A stretch of DNA of 64,000 nt from JAEKLB01 sp050249235 (GCA_050249235.1 JBFWQW010000005.1:1-64000), one strand, 5' to 3'. Counted from the stretch's first letter, positions 40,298 to 49,192 are shown. Numbers and translations are program-made. The notes: generated by a model not told the origin, from the letters alone.

Positions 40298-41068
40298 GTG
40301 CCAACCATCGGGCTGGCGCCGGGAACCGGCTTCGAGATCCACACCCTCGCCGACCTCGACACCTACCTCGGTGCCGTGGCCGACGCCGGCTTCGACGCCG
40401 TGTCGCTGGCGCTCACCCAGCTGGCCGGCGATCCGGTCGGGGCGGCCCGCCTGCTCACCACCCACGGGCTGCGCTGCACCGACGTGCTGTCGATGCGCGT
40501 CACCCGGGACGACGACGAGACGATGGCTTCGGCCCGGGCCATGGCGCCGGCGGTCGACGCCCTCGGTGCCGACCACGTGCTGGCCATGTTCTGGACCCGC
40601 CTCAGCGACGAGTCGCTCGACCGCCTGGGCCGGTGCGCCGACGTGGCCGGCGCGCCGATCGCCCTGGAGTTCGGACCGGGCGGGGCGGCCGACACGGTCG
40701 CCTCCGCCGACCGATTCGTCGACGCCCTCGGCATCGACCGGGTGAGCGTGCTGGCCGACACCTTCCACTTCTTCCGGGGTGACAGCACCTGGTCGATGCT
40801 CGAGTCGGTCCCGCTCGACCACCTGCCCATCGTCCAGTTCACCGACGCCCTGCCCGCCCTCTCGGACGACTACATGGCCGAGACCACGAACCGGCGGGCG
40901 TGGGGCGGCCACGGCGAGCTCGAGCTCGGCCGGTTCGCGTCGACCCTGCTCGACCGGGGCTGGGACGGCGTCGTCAGCGTCGAGGTGATCTCAGCCGAGC
41001 TGCGGCAGCTCCCCGTGGCCGAGTTCGCCCGCCTCGCCTACGCCACCACCGCCCCCTACTGGACCTGA
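40298..41068 (+). CDS. Sugar phosphate isomerase/epimerase family TIM barrel
   Basis: The 256-residue xylose-isomerase-like TIM barrel contains GFDAVSLALTQLAGDP, ALEFGPGGAADT with a metal-ligand Glu, VLADTFHFFRGDS (Asp and His) and VQFTDALPAL. The final Glu is in WDGVVSVEVISAEL. It belongs to the AP endonuclease 2 superfamily of isomerases and epimerases, or may act as a hydroxypyruvate- or inosose-like enzyme. It starts 3 bp after the AKR, so the two probably act on one carbohydrate-like substrate. Confidence 0.85.
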   Translation: MPTIGLAPGTGFEIHTLADLDTYLGAVADAGFDAVSLALTQLAGDPVGAARLLTTHGLRCTDVLSMRVTRDDDETMASARAMAPAVDALGADHVLAMFWTRLSDESLDRLGRCADVAGAPIALEFGPGGAADTVASADRFVDALGIDRVSVLADTFHFFRGDSTWSMLESVPLDHLPIVQFTDALPALSDDYMAETTNRRAWGGHGELELGRFASTLLDRGWDGVVSVEVISAELRQLPVAEFARLAYATTAPYWT

Positions 41069-41097
41069 CCCCTCCCCCGTCCGGCGCATCATGGGAT

Positions 41098-42273
41098 GTG
41101 CTCGACGACCCCTACGCCCACAAGGAGGTGGTGCTCCGGGTCGGCGACCGGCGCCTGGCGCTGACGACGTCGCAGGAGCTCTTCTCGGCCCACGCCGTCG
41201 ACACCGGCACGATCGCCCTCGTGCGCTCCCTCCGCTCGGCGTCGATCCCGCCGCCGACCCGGGTGCTCGACCTGGGGTGCGGCTACGGGCCGGTCGGGCT
41301 GGCGGCCAAGGAGACCTGGCCGGGCGCGGCCGTCACCGTGGCCGACCGGGACGCGCTCGCCGTCGACTACGCGGCCGCCAACGCCGGGGCCAACGGGCTC
41401 GAGGTCGAGGCCGTCGGGTCGGTCGGCTACGACGAGGTCGGGACCGGCCCCGACCTGGTCGTCTCGAACGTCCCGGGCAAGGCCCCCGACCTGGTGCACC
41501 GCGAGCTGCTCGTCGCCCCCCTCGGAGCGGCCCGCACGGCCGCCGTCGTGGTCGTCGAGCCCCTGGTCGGGAGGGTCGACGAGCTCCTGGCCGGGGCCGG
41601 CGCCACCGTGGCGCTCCGCGAGCTCGGCGCCCGGCACGCCGTCTTCCACTACCACCTGCCGCCGGGCGAGGCGCCCGGCGCCACCGCCGTCGACCGGGGC
41701 GTCTACGACCGGGCCGTCGTGCCCCTCGCCCTGCCCTCCGGCACCGTCGAGGTCCGAACCGTGCACGGGGTCCGGGAATTCGACCAGCTCGGCTACGACA
41801 CCGAGCTCGGCCTCGAGCTGCTGGCCGGCATCGCCGCGTCCGACGTGCTCCTCACCAACCCCGGCCAGGGCCACCTCGGCGCCGCCCTGGCCCTCGGCGC
41901 CGGGCCGGCGTCCATGCTCGTCGTCGACCGGGACCTGCTCGCCCTCCGGGCGACCGCCCGCAACCTCGCCGCCCTCGGGGCGGCCCCTACCCCGGCCGTG
42001 CGGCACGCCACCAGCCTCGGCGTGGTGCCGGCCATCGACCTGGCTGTGCTCCCGCTCCGGCCCAAGGAGCCCCGCCCGGTGCTCGTCGCCGCCCTGGCGG
42101 GCGCGGCCGCGGCGCTGCGCCCCGGCGGCCGGGTGATCGTGCTGGGCCGGGCCGCGGCGGTCCGCCGCCTGCTCGTGAACCTCGACCTCGGGACCCTCGC
42201 CCTGCGCCGCGGGCGGGAGCTGCGGGCCCGCGGCCACGCCGCGCTCGAGCTCCTGGCCCGGAGCCGGGCGTGA
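41098..42273 (+). CDS. RsmC/RlmG-like methyltransferase with duplicated halves
   Basis: This 391-residue protein starts at GTG 41098. An N-half carries SAM motif I VLDLGCGYGPVGLAAKETWP followed by DRDALAVDYAAANA and SNVPGKAP in the place of NPPF. A C-half repeats a Rossmann-like region, GHLGAALALGAGPASMLVVD, without the catalytic tetrapeptide. The RNA guanine-N2 methyltransferases RsmC/RlmG have the same tandem layout, but usually with the active domain second; here the better SAM motif is first. NxPx is altered to NVPG, so activity and RNA target are uncertain. Confidence 0.75.
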   Translation: MLDDPYAHKEVVLRVGDRRLALTTSQELFSAHAVDTGTIALVRSLRSASIPPPTRVLDLGCGYGPVGLAAKETWPGAAVTVADRDALAVDYAAANAGANGLEVEAVGSVGYDEVGTGPDLVVSNVPGKAPDLVHRELLVAPLGAARTAAVVVVEPLVGRVDELLAGAGATVALRELGARHAVFHYHLPPGEAPGATAVDRGVYDRAVVPLALPSGTVEVRTVHGVREFDQLGYDTELGLELLAGIAASDVLLTNPGQGHLGAALALGAGPASMLVVDRDLLALRATARNLAALGAAPTPAVRHATSLGVVPAIDLAVLPLRPKEPRPVLVAALAGAAAALRPGGRVIVLGRAAAVRRLLVNLDLGTLALRRGRELRARGHAALELLARSRA

Positions 42274-42284
42274 CGAGCCGGCTC
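42261..42284. terminator. Hairpin spanning two convergent stops
   Basis: GAGCCGG (42261-42267) and CCGGCTC (42278-42284) with a 10-nt loop span the stop codons of the methyltransferase and of the SDR, 9 bp apart. A bidirectional terminator is likely. Confidence 0.5.
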
Positions 42285-43122
42285 AGCTGGCCGGCTGGGG
42301 CCGCCAGTCGGGGTAGACGCCCCGCTCGATGGCGAGGTTCTGGGCGCTGACCTCGCCCCGCTGCAGCTCGTCGGCCTCGGGCGACGTGAGCAGCCAGGCC
42401 ACGGCGGCACCGACGGCGGCCGGCGGCGCGGCCCAGCTCGGATCGAACCCGAACTCCTCGACGTCGAGCGAGTTCCGCTCCGTCAGCACGAAGCCGGGCT
42501 CGACGTTGAAGGCCCGGATGCCCTTGTCGCCGTACTCGGCCTGGAGGCTGCCGACCAGCGTGTGGCCGGCGGCCTTGCCGATGCGGTAGCCGAGGCCCGG
42601 CCGGGGGCTCTGCGGGTAGAAGTTGTAGCCGGCGCCCGAGCTGATGGTGACGAAGGTGCCGCTGCCCCGCTCGATCATGCCGGGCAGGAGCATCTGGGCG
42701 ATCCGGATGGGCGCCACACCATGGGCCTCGAGGAAGAGGCGGTACTGGTCGACCGGCGTGTCGAGGATCGTGTCCATGAGGCCGGGGCCGATGTGGCGGC
42801 CGTTGTTCACCACGACGTCGACCGTGCCCCACTCGTCGAGCAGCTTCTGGGTGGCCGACTCGACGAGGCTCATGTCGGTGAGGTCCATGCGCAGCGGGAG
42901 CGCCTGCTGCCCGGCCGCCTCGACGAGCTCGGCCGTCTCCTCGACGCTGCCCGGCAGCGGCCGGGTGTCGACCTTGTGGACGGTCTGGGTGTGCTCGGGC
43001 GTGGGATCGCCCTTGCTCACGGTCCGCGCCGCCAGCGCGACGTCGAACCCCGCCTCGGCGAGCGCGATCGAGATGGCCTTCCCGATCCCCCGGCTCGCGC
43101 CCGTCACCAGTGCCTTCGGCAT
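42283..43122 (-). CDS. Short-chain dehydrogenase/reductase (SDR)
   Basis: This 279-residue NAD(P)-dependent enzyme has ALVTGASRGIGKAISIALAE at the N-terminus (cofactor), VDVVVNNGRHIGPGLMD (NNAG variant NNGR), catalytic Ser in TISSGAGYN and YxxxK as YRIGKAAGH. The extra YNFYPQSPRPGLGY between Ser and Tyr is longer than usual. EPGFVLTERNS follows. It probably oxidises a hydroxyl or reduces a ketone on a lipid or ring. It has a GGGAGG site before the ATG, with a TAGGGT box further upstream. Confidence 0.92.
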   Translation of the reverse strand: MPKALVTGASRGIGKAISIALAEAGFDVALAARTVSKGDPTPEHTQTVHKVDTRPLPGSVEETAELVEAAGQQALPLRMDLTDMSLVESATQKLLDEWGTVDVVVNNGRHIGPGLMDTILDTPVDQYRLFLEAHGVAPIRIAQMLLPGMIERGSGTFVTISSGAGYNFYPQSPRPGLGYRIGKAAGHTLVGSLQAEYGDKGIRAFNVEPGFVLTERNSLDVEEFGFDPSWAAPPAAVGAAVAWLLTSPEADELQRGEVSAQNLAIERGVYPDWRPQPAS

Positions 43123-43203
43123 GTCTGCGACCTCCCCTCGTGGTGCCGGCGACCCTAGTGGTCCGTCGCCGGCCTCTTCCCGCCGCCGGCCGGGGGGAGG
43201 CGC

Positions 43204-44061
43204 TCAGTCCTGGTGGGGCGGGGGCTGCTTCTCGGCCTCGAGCCAGGCCGGCAGGACCCGGGGCGGGCGGCTCGAGCTGTAGAGCACCTCCTGGGTCAGC
43301 GATGCCAGCAGGCTGCCGTCACGGTCGAAGAAGGAGCCTCCGTACAGACCCCGGCCCTGATTGGCGGCGATCGTCACCAGATCCATGAGCACCCAGTCGT
43401 CCATGTCGACCGGGCGGTGGAACCAGAACCCGTGGTCGAGGCTGGGCCCACCGGCGTCGCCCGTCCCCGGCCGGGACGGCAGGCCGGTGTAGAGGTCGGA
43501 GAAGTGCACGAGCACGCAGGCGTGGAGCAGGGGATCGTCGCCGACCGGCGCGATGGCCCGGCCCCAGGCCCGGTTGGGCACGCTCGAGCCGAACCCCGTC
43601 CCGACGTTGCGGACGTCGACCGCGGAGGAGTGCCGGAAGGGCATCCCGGTCTCGGTCTCCAGATCCTCGGGGAGGGGCACCCCGTCCGGGAAGGTGGCGG
43701 CCGCCAGGTCGGGGCCTTCCTCGGGCACGTGGAACGACGCCGACATCGTGAAGATCGCCCGGTCCCGCTGCGAGACGACCACCCGGCGGGCCGAGAACGA
43801 ACGGCCGTCGGTGTCCCGCTCGACCCGAAGCTCCATGGGTTCGACCGACGAGCCGGGCCGCAGGAAGTAGGCGTGCAGCGAGTGGGGGTGGCGGTCGGGG
43901 TCGACCGTGAGGCCGGCGGCCCGCAGGGCCAGCGCCAGCGGCACCCCGCCGAAGAGGCCGGTGAACCGAGGGTCGGGCGGTGGGTCGAAGTGGCGGAAGG
44001 CGTCGTTGCCGACGGGCTCGAGCGCGAACAGCTCGTCGATCGACGTGGCGGCCTCGGTCAC
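43204..44061 (-). CDS. Acyl-CoA thioesterase II (TesB-like)
   Basis: This 285-residue double-hotdog protein has N-half LFGGVPLALALRAAGLTVDP and PHSLHAYFLRPGSSVEPMEL, and C-half SSVPNRAWGRAIAPVGDDPL, LDHGFWFHRPVDMDDWVLMD (with the active-site Asp region) and GRGLYGGSFFDRDGSLLASL. The order and wording are those of TesB-type thioesterases. It hydrolyses medium or long acyl-CoAs. A TAGGGT box ends 6 nt before the GTG, so the transcript is probably leaderless. Confidence 0.9.
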   Translation of the reverse strand: MTEAATSIDELFALEPVGNDAFRHFDPPPDPRFTGLFGGVPLALALRAAGLTVDPDRHPHSLHAYFLRPGSSVEPMELRVERDTDGRSFSARRVVVSQRDRAIFTMSASFHVPEEGPDLAAATFPDGVPLPEDLETETGMPFRHSSAVDVRNVGTGFGSSVPNRAWGRAIAPVGDDPLLHACVLVHFSDLYTGLPSRPGTGDAGGPSLDHGFWFHRPVDMDDWVLMDLVTIAANQGRGLYGGSFFDRDGSLLASLTQEVLYSSSRPPRVLPAWLEAEKQPPPHQD

Positions 44062-44098
44062 CGCCGGACCCTAGCGACGCCCCCCCGAGGCCCCTCTG

Positions 44099-44959
44099 CT
44101 ACCACGCCCCGAAGGGGGTCTCCGTGAAGCGGAAGAGGACGCCCTGGGCGTCGGCCGGGTCGACCGTCACCTGGCCGTCGGCGGGGCGCTCGACCCGGAT
44201 CCCCTTCGAGGCCAGGTGGTCGGCGGCGGCACCGGCGTCGACCACCTCGAAGGTGACGGCGTGGACGATCTCGCCGTTGCGCTCGAGCTCACGGCCGGCG
44301 TCGCTGCCGGTGTCGAGGGGCTGGGCCACCTCGAGGCTCACGGTCGGGCTCAGCGTCACGAACGCCGACGACGTGCCGAACGGCGTGGCCGCCACCTCGT
44401 GGCCCACCGTGGCCCGGAAGGCCTCGAGCATCGGCGGCACCCGGCCGGCCCGGTCGGCGGTGACCACCGTGACCCACGCCGGGCCGCGGAGCCCGAGGGG
44501 GTGCTCGTCCCGCCAGAACGACGAGGTCCAGCCCTCGGCCCACCTCGGGTCCGTCTCGATCCGGGGGTTCCAGAGCTCGTAGAGGCCGGGGAAGTCGCGG
44601 GGCCGGGTCCAGATCTCGTCGCCGAGGCCCTGCACCTCGCCACCCAGGGCGCCGGTGAGGCGGCGGCCGAGGGAGGCGAAGTGGTCGAGGAAGTCCTGCG
44701 GGTCGTCGAGGTGCACGGCCAGCGAGTGGAGGTGGGGACCGACCCGCTCTCGGAACTTGCCGACCGCGGTGGGCACGTCGGGCAGCGGGCTGAGGGGCAT
44801 GAGGACGACGTCGCCGATCGTCTGGAGCGCCAGCCGCGAGCCCAGGACCTCGCTGCGCTGGAAGACGATCGGGGCGAACACGTCGGCGTACCAGTCGACG
44901 GCGGCGTCGACGTCGTCGACCACGTGGGTGATGTGGAACACGTCACCGATCTCGAACAC
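44099..44959 (-). CDS. VOC-superfamily (glyoxalase/dioxygenase-like) protein
   Basis: This 286-residue protein has two vicinal-oxygen-chelate modules: FHITHVVDDVDAAVDWYADV at the N-terminus and VHAVTFEVVDAGAAADHLAS near the C-terminus. Candidate metal ligands are His in FHITH, His in LHSLAVHL and Glu in GLYELWNP. GTG 44959 is preferred over GTG 44968 because GGGAGG then sits 8 nt upstream. Family members are extradiol dioxygenases, glyoxalases or epimerases; the exact type is not clear. Confidence 0.82.
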   Translation of the reverse strand: MFEIGDVFHITHVVDDVDAAVDWYADVFAPIVFQRSEVLGSRLALQTIGDVVLMPLSPLPDVPTAVGKFRERVGPHLHSLAVHLDDPQDFLDHFASLGRRLTGALGGEVQGLGDEIWTRPRDFPGLYELWNPRIETDPRWAEGWTSSFWRDEHPLGLRGPAWVTVVTADRAGRVPPMLEAFRATVGHEVAATPFGTSSAFVTLSPTVSLEVAQPLDTGSDAGRELERNGEIVHAVTFEVVDAGAAADHLASKGIRVERPADGQVTVDPADAQGVLFRFTETPFGAW

Positions 44960-45083
44960 GTTCCCCACCTCCCGGCCGGCGCCCCGCGGCGCCGCGCCCG
45001 GCCGGGCACGCTACGTGCCGCCCACCACCTCGATGTCTCGCCCGCCCGCCCCCACCTGGACGCGCCGCCCGCCGGCCCTCCCT

Positions 45084-45134
45084 CGAACTCGGTGCGTTCG
45101 TCGCCGCTCAGGGGCGACCAGCGCACCGAGTTCG
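45084..45134. terminator. Nested 13-bp/6-bp hairpin downstream of the carboxylesterase
   Basis: CGAACTCGGTGCG (45084-45096) and CGCACCGAGTTCG (45122-45134) pair perfectly. Within the 25-nt loop, GTCGCC pairs with GGCGAC. It lies 42 bp after the carboxylesterase stop on the minus strand. The adjacent 14-mer CCAGAACCCGAACT (minus strand, 45142-45129) recurs at 57421-57434. Confidence 0.65.
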
Positions 45135-45175
45135 GGTTCTGGTCGGTTCTGATCGGATCCCGGTGGACGGGAGAG

Positions 45176-46765
45176 CTAGTCGAGGGCCTTGGCGTAGAGC
45201 TCGCGGAGGCCGGGGCGGGGGTCGACCTCGACGTGGCACTCGGTGTCGAAGACCATGGTCGAGCGGTCGTCGGCCGAGTACGGGGGCCAGGTCGGCAGAT
45301 CGGGGTGGTTGGGGTCGCCGTCGTGGGCGAATCGCACCCACGCCTCGCTCGTGATCCGGCCCATCTCGGCGTTCTCGGGACGGTCGCCGGCCATGGGGGT
45401 CAGGTCGTAGTTGTTGAAGGCGAACGGGATGTCGAGGCCGTGGCAGGCGCCGATCAGGCCTCCCATGGCCGGCGTCTCGTAGTCGAACTGGTACAGGTAC
45501 ACGGGCGCCCGGCCACCGGCCGACTTGCGCTCGGCCCACTGGATCGACCCGGCCCACATGGTCCGGTCGGTGACCAGCCTGCAGAAGACGTCGGTCGGCG
45601 TCGCCCCCGGGTTCAGGCGCTGGTGTTCGGCGACGATGGGCTCGGCCAGCTCGCCGAAGAGGCCGGCCGCCATCTGGCGCATGGTCGCCTCGTCGAGCGT
45701 CCCGAACCAGGGCATGCCCAGCATCATCATCGTCATGTCGTCGCGGGTGGAGCCGATGATGGTCGGCACGTCGGCCGCCAGCGGGGAGGCCGCCGGGTCG
45801 AACGGGTGCTGGGGCAGGATCCGGCCGTCGACCACCGGCTGCAGCGGCATGAAGGCCTCGCCCCCGGCCGCGCCGGCCAGGCCGTCGCTGATGGGCATGC
45901 CGAGCTTCTCGGCCTCGGCGACGAGGAGGTCGGCCGGGACGTCGTGGAGCTTCCCGAGGTCCTTCGGGGCGATGCCGAGCCGCGCCAGGAGCTGCTCGGC
46001 GCTCCGGGTGGCGGCCTCGGCCGGGCAGGCCCGGAGCATCGGGCCGCTGAGCAGGCCGGCCCGGTTGAACAGGCCGTGGGCGTCGGGCATGGCCAGCAGC
46101 GTCGACGTCTTCGACGCGCCACCCGAGCCGCCGAACACGAGCACCCGGCTCGGATCGCCCCCGAACGCCTCGATGTTGTCGCGGACCCACCGCAGGGCGA
46201 GGACGATGTCGAGCATGCCGACGTTGCCCGACTCGGCGTAGTCCTCGCCGCCGAGCTCGGCCAGGTGCAGGTAGCCGAGCGCCCCGAGCCGGTGGTTGAT
46301 CGTGACCACCACCACATCGTCGCGGCGGGCGAGCGGCGTGCCCTCGTAGAGCGGCCACGACCCGGTGCCGGTGTTGAACGCCCCGCCGTGGACCCAGAAC
46401 ATCACCGGGCGCTTGCGCTGCTGGTCGAGCCCGGCCGACCACACGTTGAGGACGAGGCAGTCCTCGCCCTGGGCCGGCTCGGCCCCGCCGGCCAGCCCGT
46501 CGATGAAGCGCACGAACTCGGCGGCCAGCCCTCCGGCCTCCTCGGTGGCCGAACCGGCCTCGGCCCGGTGGCCCACCTGCGGGGCCGTCGGCCCGTAGGC
46601 GACCGCGTCCCGCACACCGGCCCAGGGCGCCGGCGGCTCGGCCGGCCGGAACCGCTGCCGCCCACCGGTCGGACCGCCGTACGGGATCCCGCGGAACACG
46701 TGCACGCCGCCGACGTGCTCGCCCCTCACCTTGCCGGTCGTCGTCTCGACGATGCTCTCCACCAC
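45176..46765 (-). CDS. Type-B carboxylesterase family protein
   Basis: This 529-residue esterase contains VFRGIPYG, oxyanion hole FWVHGGAFNTGTGSWPLYEG, EDCLVLNVW, and the nucleophile region VFGGSGGASKTSTLLAMP, where the usual GESAG is GGSGG, a variant known in bacterial members. The acid and His of the triad are likely in the NAEMGRITSEAWVRFAHDGD region and the HGLDIPFAF segment. It cleaves carboxylic esters. An AGGAGG site precedes the double GTG start (46765 or 46762). It is divergent from the thiolase-DUF35 operon. Confidence 0.9.
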   Translation of the reverse strand: MVESIVETTTGKVRGEHVGGVHVFRGIPYGGPTGGRQRFRPAEPPAPWAGVRDAVAYGPTAPQVGHRAEAGSATEEAGGLAAEFVRFIDGLAGGAEPAQGEDCLVLNVWSAGLDQQRKRPVMFWVHGGAFNTGTGSWPLYEGTPLARRDDVVVVTINHRLGALGYLHLAELGGEDYAESGNVGMLDIVLALRWVRDNIEAFGGDPSRVLVFGGSGGASKTSTLLAMPDAHGLFNRAGLLSGPMLRACPAEAATRSAEQLLARLGIAPKDLGKLHDVPADLLVAEAEKLGMPISDGLAGAAGGEAFMPLQPVVDGRILPQHPFDPAASPLAADVPTIIGSTRDDMTMMMLGMPWFGTLDEATMRQMAAGLFGELAEPIVAEHQRLNPGATPTDVFCRLVTDRTMWAGSIQWAERKSAGGRAPVYLYQFDYETPAMGGLIGACHGLDIPFAFNNYDLTPMAGDRPENAEMGRITSEAWVRFAHDGDPNHPDLPTWPPYSADDRSTMVFDTECHVEVDPRPGLRELYAKALD

Positions 46766-46830
46766 GGCTCCTCCTGTCGGTGCCGGTCCCCCCGGGCGGC
46801 GCGAACCTAGGCCCGGGGCCGGGATGCCCG

Positions 46831-46927
46831 CCACCGCCCCAGTCGGGCCTGCACCGCCCCAGTCGGGCCTGCACCGCCCCAGTCGGGCCTGCACCGCCCC
46901 AGTCGGGCCTGCACCGCCCCAGTCGGG
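46831..46927. repeat. 20-bp tandem repeat, about 4.9 copies
   Basis: Nearly identical 20-bp units (core CACCGCCCCAGTCGGGCCT) run head to tail in the divergent region between the carboxylesterase and thiolase starts, ending 34 bp before a TACGAT -10-like box. There are no spacers. Confidence 0.92.
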
Positions 46928-46974
46928 ATGGACGGCGGGAGCCGGCCCGTGCGGGGCCCGTACGATCCCCGATC

Positions 46975-48135
46975 GTGCTCGAACCGAGAATGGTCGTGAT
47001 CGGTGCCGCGGAGACCGACCGGCTGGGCGTCATCACCGACGTCTCGCCGATCCAGCTGCACGCCGAGGCCGCCCGCAACGCCATCGCCGACGCCGGCATC
47101 AGCCGGGACGACATCGACGGCGTGGCCTGCGTGGGCGAGGGACCCGCCGGCCTGGCGAACTACCTCGGCATCAAGCCGACCTGGCTCGACGGCACGTTCG
47201 TGGGCGGCTGCTCGTTCCTCGTCCACCTCCACCACGCCTGCGCCGCCATCGCCGCCGGCATGGCCCGGATCATCATCGTCACCCACGGCGTGTCGCGGGG
47301 CGGTCCCGCCAGCAGCCCGGGCGCCCTCGACCTCGCCAACCTGCAACAGCAGTTCGAGCAGGTGTACGGCGTGGGCCCGCCGGCCACGAAGTTCCCGCTC
47401 GGGGTGGTCCGCTACATGAAGGAGTTCGGGCTCACCCACGAGCAGCTGGCGTCGGTCGCCGTGGCCCAGCGCAAGTGGTCGTCGCAGGTGCCCCGGGCGA
47501 TGATGCGCGACCTGATCACCGTCGACGACGTGCTCGCCTCGCCGATGATCAGCTACCCGATGCACCGCCTCGAGTGCTGCCTCGCCACCAACGGCGGCGG
47601 CGCGCTGATCATCACGAGCGAGGAGATCGCCGGGCAGCTCCCGCTGGCCAAGCCGCCCGTGCACATCCTCGGCGCGGCCGAGGCGTCGGGCTCGCCCCTC
47701 ATCTCCCAGATGCCGGACATGACGACGTCCGAGGCGTTCCGCACCACCGGGCGGCTGGCCTTCGAGCAGGCCGGCATCACCCACGCCGACGTCGACCACC
47801 TCATGGCCTACGACGCCTTCGCCCACCTCCCCATCTACGCGTTGGAGGACCTCGGCTTCCTCGGTCGGGGCGAGGCCGGGGCCTTCATCGAGGAGGGCCG
47901 CACCTCACCCGGCGGCGAGCTGCCGATGAACACCAACGGCGGTGGCCTGTCCTACACCCACACCGGGATCTACGGGATGTTCGTGATGCAGGAGGCGATC
48001 CGCCAGGTGCGGGGAGAGGCGGCCGCGCAGGTGCCGGACGTCCGGATCAGCGTGGCCCACGGGGTCGGGAGCATGTTCACCTCGGCCAGCACGATCGTGT
48101 TCTCGACGCCCGAGGCGGCGGAGGCCCTGCGATGA
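46975..48135 (+). CDS. Thiolase-like acyltransferase/retro-aldolase (SCP-x/Ltp2 type)
   Basis: This 386-residue protein has the SCP-x-type thiolase fold (MVVIGAAETDRLGVITDVSP, AIADAGISRDDIDGVACVGE, GGCSFLVHLHHACAAIAAGM). The C-half has AYDAFAHLPIYALEDLGFLG, LPMNTNGGGLSYTHTGIYG and SVAHGVGSMFTSASTIV. In steroid catabolism, Ltp2 pairs with a DUF35 protein to make a retro-aldolase; the coupled DUF35 gene here suggests similar chemistry. GTG 46975 follows a TACGAT box by 8 nt; ATG 46990 is an alternative. Whether the Cys in GGCS is catalytic is not settled. Confidence 0.88.
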   Translation: MLEPRMVVIGAAETDRLGVITDVSPIQLHAEAARNAIADAGISRDDIDGVACVGEGPAGLANYLGIKPTWLDGTFVGGCSFLVHLHHACAAIAAGMARIIIVTHGVSRGGPASSPGALDLANLQQQFEQVYGVGPPATKFPLGVVRYMKEFGLTHEQLASVAVAQRKWSSQVPRAMMRDLITVDDVLASPMISYPMHRLECCLATNGGGALIITSEEIAGQLPLAKPPVHILGAAEASGSPLISQMPDMTTSEAFRTTGRLAFEQAGITHADVDHLMAYDAFAHLPIYALEDLGFLGRGEAGAFIEEGRTSPGGELPMNTNGGGLSYTHTGIYGMFVMQEAIRQVRGEAAAQVPDVRISVAHGVGSMFTSASTIVFSTPEAAEALR

Positions 48136-48569
48136 GCGACGCATCGGCCGCCGCTCCCAAGCGGGACAAGCCGGCACCCGTGGCGACACCCGAGACCAAG
48201 CCCTTCTGGGACGCGGCGCAGGAGGAGCGGCTCGAGATCCAGCGCTGCCAGGCCTGCTCGCGCTTCTACTTCTATCCCCGGCCCTTCTGCCCCCACTGCT
48301 TCTCGTGGGACGTCGAGTGGGTCCAGGTGTCGGGCCGGGCGACCCTGCACTCCTACGTCATCAACCACCGACCCATGCCGGGCTGGGAGGACGAAGCGCC
48401 CTACGCCATCGCCCAGGTCGAGCTGGAGGAGGGCGTCCGCCTGCTCACGAGCATCGTGGGCGTCCCCGCCACCCCCGAGGACCTGGTCCTGGACATGGCG
48501 CTCGAGGTCTGCTTCGAGGAGCAGAGCGGCATGAAGGTGCCGAAGTTCCGGCCGGCCGGGAGGACCTGA
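48132..48569 (+). CDS. DUF35/OB-fold Zn-ribbon protein, thiolase partner
   Basis: The 145-residue protein has an N-terminal helix (ETKPFWDAAQEERLEIQRC), a rubredoxin-like Zn ribbon with CQAC and CPHC (CQACSRFYFYPRPFCPHC) and an OB-fold (WVQVSGRATLHSYVINHRPM and AIAQVELEEGVRLLTSIVG). DUF35 proteins bind thiolase or aldolase partners and acyl-CoA. Its ATG overlaps the thiolase stop (ATGA), so they are made together as one complex. Confidence 0.93.
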   Translation: MSDASAAAPKRDKPAPVATPETKPFWDAAQEERLEIQRCQACSRFYFYPRPFCPHCFSWDVEWVQVSGRATLHSYVINHRPMPGWEDEAPYAIAQVELEEGVRLLTSIVGVPATPEDLVLDMALEVCFEEQSGMKVPKFRPAGRT

Positions 48570-48571
48570 CG

Positions 48572-49192
48572 GTGGATGTCTACGAAGCCCTGCACACGAC
48601 CCGGGCCATGCGGCGGCTGCGGCCCGACCCGGTCCCCGACGACGTGATCGCCCGGATCGTCGACGCCGGCACCCGGGCGCCGTCGCCCGGCCCGGTGGGG
48701 GCGCAGACGTGGCGCTTCGTCGCCGTCACCGACCGGGCCGTCATGGCCGAGCTGGGGGCCCTCTGGCGGTCGGCCCGCGACGAGCTGCTGCGCCAGGTGC
48801 CGAACCTCTACGCCAATGAGGCCCAGGCCTCGTCGTCGCAGCACCTCCACGACCACTTCGACGACGTGCCGCTGCTGATCCTCGGCTACGGCCCCGAGGG
48901 CATGGGGTCGAACACGGTGGTGCAGGCCCTCTGGAGCATGTGCCTGGCGGCCCGGGCCGAGGGCCTCGGCTCGACCTACACGACGCTGCTCACACGGGTC
49001 GCGCCCGAGGTCGACCGCATCCTCGGCGTGCCCGCCGACGCCGGCGTGCGGCTCTACGCCTCGCTCCCGATCGGCACCCCGCTCGGTCGTTGGGGCGTGG
49101 CCCCCCGCCAGCCCGCCCACGAGGTCACCTACGCCGACCGGTGGGGCCGGCCCCCCGCCTGGCGGGCCGTGCCCCCGGCGCTCGGAGGCTGA
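48572..49192 (+). CDS. Nitroreductase family protein
   Basis: This 206-residue FMN-dependent oxidoreductase has LHTTRAMRRLRPDPVPDD (FMN phosphate Arg), DAGTRAPSPGPVGAQTWRFV, LWSMCLAARAEGLGSTYTTL and GTPLGRWG. It starts on GTG 3 bp after DUF35, so it is third gene of the thiolase operon. It may reduce a ring, a nitro group or a conjugated double bond in the same pathway, or regenerate flavin. Confidence 0.88.
   Translation: MDVYEALHTTRAMRRLRPDPVPDDVIARIVDAGTRAPSPGPVGAQTWRFVAVTDRAVMAELGALWRSARDELLRQVPNLYANEAQASSSQHLHDHFDDVPLLILGYGPEGMGSNTVVQALWSMCLAARAEGLGSTYTTLLTRVAPEVDRILGVPADAGVRLYASLPIGTPLGRWGVAPRQPAHEVTYADRWGRPPAWRAVPPALGG

Noticed and set aside
46831..46927. Possible coding of the repeats as a Pro/Ala-rich N-terminus of the thiolase
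   Set aside because: The frame is open from 46780, but the thiolase fold begins at 46975-46990 and the 20-bp unit would shift reading frame with copy changes.
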